A DNA stretch of 8,830 nucleotides from contig DXGW01000060.1 in NCBI GenBank assembly GCA_019113665.1, forward strand, positions 1 through 8,830. Reading direction: 5' to 3'. A model generated the notes under the pieces. It was not told the DNA's origin. It searched no databases and saw only the letters and a list, made by a program, of their open reading frames with translations. How positions within the stretch are numbered: the stretch's first letter is position 1; the number at the start of each line of letters is the position of its first letter. The translations under genes and the position numbers were made by a program. Shown in pieces: positions 3,667 through 8,830 of this stretch. The stretch is from Candidatus Alistipes excrementipullorum (GTDB lineage: Bacteria; Bacteroidota; Bacteroidia; Bacteroidales; Rikenellaceae).

Positions 3667-6663
3667 TTGAAAATACTGAAACACATACTTCTGACAGCAG
3701 CGGCGCTGCTCTGTTTCGGGTCGGCATCGGCACAGTTCTACTCGTGGGGTCCCGACCCGGCGTCGTTGCACTGGCACAAGCTGACGAAAAGCAGCGTCGA
3801 CGTCATATACCCCACAACGGTCGAAAAGACGGCCCGCCGCACGCTGTTCTATATCGAGAACGTAGAGCCATACATAGGATACGGATTCCGGCACTCGGCC
3901 ATGAACATACCGTTCATTCTGCACCCCGAGAACTTCCGGTCGAACGGAATGGTCATGTGGCTGCCCAAACGAGTCGACTTCCTGACCTCGCCCTCCATCG
4001 ACGGATACTCGATGCCATGGGCCAAGCAGCTCGTCGCCCACGAATACCGCCACGCCGTACAGTACAACAACCTCAACCGCGGCGTGGTACGCGCCCTGAG
4101 CTACGTACTCGGACAGCAAAGTTCGACCGTCGGACTGCTATTCCTGCCGCTATGGCTCATCGAAGGCGATGCCGTCATGTCCGAAACCGAGATGTCTTCG
4201 TTCGGTCGCGGACTGCAGCCGAGTTTCACCATCGACTACCGCGCCCTGGGCAACATCGCCTCGCTCGGGCGCAACACCGACAAATGGTTCTGCGGCTCAT
4301 ACCGCGACAACGTCCCTGACCACTACCACATAGGCTATCAGATCGCTTCGTACACATACACCAAATACAACTGCAACATCTGGGACCAGGTGGCATACTA
4401 CAGCGTGCGCAACCCCTACCTCATAGCCACTACGGCCGTATCGCTGAAGAAGTTCTACAAAACCTCGGTCATCAAGCTCACGCGCGAGACATTCAACGAC
4501 CTTGAGAAGTACTGGAGCACGTTGCCGCATGTCGAGGACAGCTCGGCACGCATACCCGTCAAGGCAGGCAAAAGCTACACGACATACGAGCACCCGATAT
4601 GGCTGGACGACGGAAGCATACTGTCGCTGAAGACCGACCTCGACCGGCCGACCCGCCTGGTGGCGACCGATGCCGCCAGCGGCGCCGAGAGACGCATCTG
4701 CTATACGGGCGACATATCGACGAGGCCCTCGACCGACGGCCGTCGCGTATGGTGGACCGAATACCGCCGCAGCACGCTCTTCGCCGAACGGGTCAACTCG
4801 ACACTGTGCTACATAGACCTCGACAACGGACGGCCCAGAAGCATACGCAAGCGCCGCCATACGCTCTATCCCACCGTCATGGACTCGGCCAGGCTGGCTT
4901 GGGTCGAATACGATCCCAACGGCACATATTCGATCGTCGAGGGTGACGGCCGGAACGAGGAGCGGCGCACCACCGTCGAGCAGTTCACCGAGATACACGG
5001 CCTGGCATACGACAACCTGACCCGCAGGCTCTACTTCATAGCCACCGACAACAGCGGCATGTGGCTGGGGCGCGTCGACAGCAGCGATTGCGAATCGGGC
5101 GCAGCCGGCCGAATCACCCGGCTTACCGACGGGGCATACATAACGATCTCGAACCTTAAGGCTGCCGACGGGAAACTCTATTTCGGCTCGATAGCCTCGG
5201 GCAAGGACGAGGCGCACTGCTACGACCTTGCCACCGGCCGCGAGTACCGCCTTTCGGAATCGACCTACGGATCGTTCTCTCCGGCACCGGCCGGCAGGGA
5301 TTCGATCATCATGACCACCTACGACAAGCACGGATACCACCTCGCCATACAGCCGGCATCGAAAGCCGCGAAAGAGATCAAGCCTTCGCGCCTGCCGGTA
5401 AACCTGGTCAACCCGCCGCGCGTGAAGTGGGACGTGATAAACCTCGACACGGTCAACTACACCCCCGCCGACTCGACGGCATCGTATGCAAAACACCGTT
5501 CGCGGCGCTACTCCAAGATCGGGCACATGTTCAAGATCCACTCATGGGCACCGGCCTCGTACAACCCATTCGAGATCATGGAGGAGGGGCAGATAAACTT
5601 CAACATCGGCGCCACGGTCATGTCGCAGAACCTGCTGTCGAACTCCGAGATGTTCGCCACATACGGTTGGAACCAGGCCGAAGGCTCATTCATTCAGGGC
5701 GAATGGCGATACTACGGACTCGGTGTAAACCTCGGACTCAAGGCCTCATACGGAGGTACACAGAAGGTCTATACCATTGCCCAGTGGGACCCGTCGCTCA
5801 ACAACGGCGAGGGAGGCTATGTGATGCCCGAGAGCCCGAAACTGAAGAAATACTACTCTTTCACGACAAGCGCATCGCTGCCGATGATGTTCCAGAGCGG
5901 ATACCACACGCGATACATGACCGTTTCAGCCTCGTGGAACTACTCCAACGGCTATGTGGCCAAGGTCAACAACCTCTCATACGGCGACGGTAACGTATCA
6001 AACATACGCCGCATAGGTTACAAGAAGGGTCTGCACACGCTGCAGTTCGGGCTCGGATATCAGGACATGGTACAGCTCGCCCACCGCGACTTCGCGCCGC
6101 GGACAGGCATGGTGCTGAACCTGCTGTACGCAATAAACCCCGACAACAACAAGTTCAGCGACCTGATCGTCGCCTACGGTAAGTTCTACCTTCCCGGACT
6201 CTTCCCGCACCACTCGCTGACGCTGGCCTCGGCATACCAGACCTCGATCGGAGGATTCAAACGCGACAACACGCTCTCATTCCTTTCATACACGTCGTCG
6301 AGCCTGCTGCCGCGCGGTTTCTCGACCTCCGACATCAGCAACCGGAACTATATCGCCACTTCGGTCAACTACCAGCTGCCGGTATGGTATCCCGAAGGCG
6401 GCATAGCCTCCATCATATACTTCAAGCGCATAAGGCTCAACGTCGGGTTCGACTATGCGACATTCAACTACTCGCAGATAAACATGCTCAGCGGCTCGAT
6501 GCGCACGCACCGCCGCCATCTCTTCTCATACGGCGGCGACATAACGTTCGACATAAACCTGTTCAGGCAGCCCGCAGCCGCGACATCGTCGATCACGATA
6601 TCGGTATACAAACCGAGCAAAGGACCGATATATATCGGCGGCGGTGTAGGTCTGCCCTTCTGA
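3667..6663 (+). CDS. Outer-membrane protein: metallopeptidase-like, beta-propeller and beta-barrel domains
   Basis: The 998-residue product begins with a signal peptide: positive MKILKH, a hydrophobic core, and an ASA-Q cleavage site after residue 22. Domain one (about 30-290) has HEYRH at 125-129, an HExxH zinc motif, and WLIEG with Glu166 as likely third ligand 37 residues later; this is the gluzincin (peptidase MA-like) pattern. The middle (about 300-600) shows repeated strands with SxDG and YxxD turns such as LYFGSIASGKDEAHCYDL, typical of WD40/TolB-like propellers. The remainder (about 620-998) is rich in alternating aromatic strands and ends in Phe, as expected of an outer-membrane barrel of BamA/surface-antigen type. 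Similar three-part proteins are known in other phyla, but their role is not established to my knowledge. The only plausible start is TTG at 3667, one triplet after the in-frame SUI1 stop; ATG codons come too late for the signal peptide. It ends with tandem TGA codons. The peptidase activity and the barrel assignment are inferences. Confidence 0.85.
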   Translation: MKILKHILLTAAALLCFGSASAQFYSWGPDPASLHWHKLTKSSVDVIYPTTVEKTARRTLFYIENVEPYIGYGFRHSAMNIPFILHPENFRSNGMVMWLPKRVDFLTSPSIDGYSMPWAKQLVAHEYRHAVQYNNLNRGVVRALSYVLGQQSSTVGLLFLPLWLIEGDAVMSETEMSSFGRGLQPSFTIDYRALGNIASLGRNTDKWFCGSYRDNVPDHYHIGYQIASYTYTKYNCNIWDQVAYYSVRNPYLIATTAVSLKKFYKTSVIKLTRETFNDLEKYWSTLPHVEDSSARIPVKAGKSYTTYEHPIWLDDGSILSLKTDLDRPTRLVATDAASGAERRICYTGDISTRPSTDGRRVWWTEYRRSTLFAERVNSTLCYIDLDNGRPRSIRKRRHTLYPTVMDSARLAWVEYDPNGTYSIVEGDGRNEERRTTVEQFTEIHGLAYDNLTRRLYFIATDNSGMWLGRVDSSDCESGAAGRITRLTDGAYITISNLKAADGKLYFGSIASGKDEAHCYDLATGREYRLSESTYGSFSPAPAGRDSIIMTTYDKHGYHLAIQPASKAAKEIKPSRLPVNLVNPPRVKWDVINLDTVNYTPADSTASYAKHRSRRYSKIGHMFKIHSWAPASYNPFEIMEEGQINFNIGATVMSQNLLSNSEMFATYGWNQAEGSFIQGEWRYYGLGVNLGLKASYGGTQKVYTIAQWDPSLNNGEGGYVMPESPKLKKYYSFTTSASLPMMFQSGYHTRYMTVSASWNYSNGYVAKVNNLSYGDGNVSNIRRIGYKKGLHTLQFGLGYQDMVQLAHRDFAPRTGMVLNLLYAINPDNNKFSDLIVAYGKFYLPGLFPHHSLTLASAYQTSIGGFKRDNTLSFLSYTSSSLLPRGFSTSDISNRNYIATSVNYQLPVWYPEGGIASIIYFKRIRLNVGFDYATFNYSQINMLSGSMRTHRRHLFSYGGDITFDINLFRQPAAATSSITISVYKPSKGPIYIGGGVGLPF

Positions 6664-6679
6664 TGAGGCTTTTTGACAA

Positions 6680-6695
6680 TAAATTTGTAAATTTG
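6680..6695 (+). promoter_or_regulatory. Tandem -7-like boxes before the PBP1A gene
   Basis: TAAATTTG occurs twice back to back (6680-6687 and 6688-6695), each a full match to TAnnTTTG. Either would start a transcript about 15-25 nt before ATG at 6715. A TTTTTG run at 6670-6675 is too close to serve as a -33 element for either box (4 or 12 nt), so promoter strength is uncertain. No terminator separates this gene from the upstream one, so read-through is also likely. Confidence 0.5.
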
Positions 6696-6714
6696 CACGC
6701 TATATAACCCGAAC

Positions 6715-8830
6715 ATGCGAAACATGGACAGACGAAACGAAAATAATAGACACGACAACCGACGCCTGATAAAATGGATATGGGGCATCGTCTTCGCACC
6801 CGTGGGGATACTTTTCCTGATGCTTGCACTGACAGCCGTCGGCGCATTCGGACGTCTTCCCTCATTCGAGGAGCTCGAAAACCCCAAAAGCAACCTCGCC
6901 ACCGAGATCTACTCCGAGGAGGGCAAGGTGCTGGGCACGTTCTTCGTCCAGAACCGTTCGTACATACAGTACGACGACCTTTTCCCGCAGGACTCGACCC
7001 TGCACATAACCCTCAAGGGCAAGGAGGTGCCGCCGATCATCGCAGCGCTCATCTCGACCGAGGACGTACGTTTCGAGTCGCATTCGGGAATAGACCTCCC
7101 GTCGCTCGTACGTGTCGGGGTCAAAACCATAGCCCTGCAGCGCCATTCGCAGGGCGGCGGCAGCACCATCACCCAGCAGCTCGCCAAGAACCTCTTCCCG
7201 CGCGACACGGTCCGCAACCGCAGCAAGGTGGCCCGCACCGGCAAGCTCGTCATCTCGAAGTTCAAGGAGTGGATCACGGCCCTCAAACTCGAATACAACT
7301 ACACAAAGGAGGAGATCGCCGCCATGTACCTCAATACCGTGGCCTACGGGTCGAACTCCTACGGCATAAAGTCGGCGGCACATACATTCTTCAACAAGGA
7401 ACCGAATGAACTGAACATACAGGAGGCCGCAATGCTCGTCGGTGTCGTCAACGCCCCGACACGCTATTCACCGGTCCGCAACCCCGACAATGCCCTGGCA
7501 CGCCGCAATCTGGTACTGGCCCGTATGGAGACGGCCGGCGCGCTGACGGAACATGAGCGCGACTCGATTTCGGCCCTGCCCATAGTACTGAACTACAAGC
7601 CCGTATCCCACAACGACGGCGAGGCGACATACTTCCGCGAGATGCTGCGCCTGGTCATGAACGCCAAGCGCCCGACACGCCGCCAGTTCCTCACGGACTG
7701 GGACTACGAGCAGGCAGTCAAGGAGTATGACGAAAACCCGATATACGGCTGGTGCCTCAAGAACCGCAAGGCCGACGGCTCGACATACGACATCTACCGC
7801 GACGGTCTGAAGATATACACCACGATCAACGCCTCGATGCAGGAGTATGCCGAAGCCGCCGTACAGAAACAGCTTGCAACCGAAGTGCAGCCGCTGATGG
7901 ACGCGCAGGTAAGACGCACCGGCGTGCTGTTCCAGGATACCGGCAAGAGCGAACGCGAGGCCATCATACGCCGCGCCATACGCAACTCGGACCGCTATCG
8001 CGAGATGAAGCGCGGCGGTACGAGCGAGAAGGAGATATTCGCGGCATTCGACCGCAAGTGCCAGATGAAGGTCTTCACCTTCAAGGGCGAACGCGACACG
8101 CTGATGACTCCGCGCGACTCGATACTCCACCACAAACGCATAATGCGTGCAAGTTTCGTGGCGATGGACCCGCACACGGGAAACATCAAGGCATATGTCG
8201 GCGGGCCCAACTTCCGCTATTTCAAATATGACATGGCAAAGCAGGGCAAACGTCAGATCGGGTCGACGGTCAAGCCGTTCGTCTACACGTTCGCCATCGA
8301 CCACCTCGGAATGACTCCCTGCACGATGGTGCCCAACCTTCCCGTCACCATCGAGACGTCGCTCGGCACGGCATGGTCGCCCAAGGAGGCCGGAAAGGTC
8401 GAATATGACGGCACGCTCCACCCGCTGGCCTGGGGTCTGGCCCGCAGCCGCAACAACTATTCGGCATGGATCATGAAGCAGGCAAAACAGCCTCAGGCCG
8501 TCGCCGACTTCATTCACAACATGGGAATACGCAGCTATATAGACCCGGTATATGCATTGTGCCTCGGCACGTTCGAGTCGAATGTCTTCGAGATGGTCAG
8601 CGCCTACTCGACTTTCGCAAACGAAGGTGTGCACAATGACCCGATATTCGTAACACGCATCGAAGACCGTCAGGGTAACGTCATCTCGAACTTCACCACG
8701 CAGTCGCAGGACGCCATAAGCAAGCAGACGGCATACACGATGCTGACAATGCTCAAACGCGTCATCTCCGGAGGCACCGGCGGCCGCATGTCATGGAAAT
8801 ACGGGTTCCGCAACATGGATATAGCCGGCA
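6715..8830 (+). CDS. mrcA: Class A penicillin-binding protein (PBP1A), 3' truncated
   Basis: This bifunctional enzyme polymerises glycan chains from lipid II and cross-links peptides outside the inner membrane. The 705 visible codons show a short cytoplasmic N-terminus, one membrane anchor (about 21-46), and a GT51 glycosyltransferase domain (about 60-240). The latter has EDVRFESHSGID (116-127; catalytic Glu116), GGSTITQQLAKNLF (148-161) and KEEIAAMYLNTVAYG (198-212). A linker (about 300-475) follows. The transpeptidase domain has the acyl-enzyme motif STVK (Ser517, Lys520) and SRN (578-580) as the SxN motif. The window ends after DIAG; the last base is the first base of the expected Lys codon of KTG, so the third motif and the C-terminus are not visible. 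ATG at 6715 is taken as the start; an in-frame ATG at 6724 is an alternative that removes three residues. The gene lies 51 nt after the outer-membrane protein gene. All visible catalytic residues are present, so it is probably active. Confidence 0.95.
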   Translation, partial: MRNMDRRNENNRHDNRRLIKWIWGIVFAPVGILFLMLALTAVGAFGRLPSFEELENPKSNLATEIYSEEGKVLGTFFVQNRSYIQYDDLFPQDSTLHITLKGKEVPPIIAALISTEDVRFESHSGIDLPSLVRVGVKTIALQRHSQGGGSTITQQLAKNLFPRDTVRNRSKVARTGKLVISKFKEWITALKLEYNYTKEEIAAMYLNTVAYGSNSYGIKSAAHTFFNKEPNELNIQEAAMLVGVVNAPTRYSPVRNPDNALARRNLVLARMETAGALTEHERDSISALPIVLNYKPVSHNDGEATYFREMLRLVMNAKRPTRRQFLTDWDYEQAVKEYDENPIYGWCLKNRKADGSTYDIYRDGLKIYTTINASMQEYAEAAVQKQLATEVQPLMDAQVRRTGVLFQDTGKSEREAIIRRAIRNSDRYREMKRGGTSEKEIFAAFDRKCQMKVFTFKGERDTLMTPRDSILHHKRIMRASFVAMDPHTGNIKAYVGGPNFRYFKYDMAKQGKRQIGSTVKPFVYTFAIDHLGMTPCTMVPNLPVTIETSLGTAWSPKEAGKVEYDGTLHPLAWGLARSRNNYSAWIMKQAKQPQAVADFIHNMGIRSYIDPVYALCLGTFESNVFEMVSAYSTFANEGVHNDPIFVTRIEDRQGNVISNFTTQSQDAISKQTAYTMLTMLKRVISGGTGGRMSWKYGFRNMDIAG

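Noticed and set aside
4297..5541. Minus-strand open frame of 414 codons inside the outer-membrane protein gene
   Set aside because: Arg/Val-rich shadow translation without motifs; the plus strand carries the coherent protein.
7468..8634. Minus-strand open frame of 388 codons opposite PBP1A
   Set aside because: The plus strand encodes a textbook class A PBP through the whole interval, so this is a shadow.

Overview
The window looks like core chromosome of a GC-rich member of the Bacteroidota, probably order Bacteroidales. The clues are promoter elements of the TAnnTTTG type (-7 box) with a TTTG -33 element, mostly absent or weak Shine-Dalgarno sequences, a Bacteroidales-style class A penicillin-binding protein, and a DUF4435 protein of a kind familiar from gut Bacteroidales. 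Isoleucine is often encoded by ATA despite the GC-rich sequence. The family cannot be fixed from this sequence; Rikenellaceae or Muribaculaceae-like genomes are plausible. I see no IS element, phage gene, tRNA, rRNA or CRISPR array.

Layout, left to right. (1) 1-1523, plus strand: the C-terminal end of a prolyl oligopeptidase (S9A), followed after 7 nt by a compact aspartate kinase. (2) 1539-1577: a strong bidirectional intrinsic terminator that serves the convergent gene pairs. (3) 1592-3232, minus strand: a two-gene operon with a DUF4435 (TOPRIM-like) protein first, then a Nudix hydrolase 6 nt later. (4) 3233-3315: a short divergent control region with a palindrome that carries a -7 box on each strand. 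(5) 3316-6663, plus strand: an SUI1/eIF1-like protein, then, after one stop codon and one sense triplet in the same frame, a 998-residue exported protein that combines a zinc-metallopeptidase-like domain, a beta-propeller and an outer-membrane beta-barrel. It appears to start at TTG. (6) 6715-8830, plus strand: the N-terminal 705 codons of a class A penicillin-binding protein (PBP1A), cut by the window edge exactly at its KTG motif.

Most of this is housekeeping: aspartate-family amino acids, translation initiation, and peptidoglycan synthesis. The less explained parts are the DUF4435-Nudix pair, its interlocked divergent promoter, and the metallopeptidase-propeller-barrel protein. No complete, evidently new multi-gene system is visible. 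There is no gene-free stretch longer than 300 bases; the three main intergenic gaps (1524-1591, 3233-3315, 6664-6714) hold a terminator or promoter-like elements.
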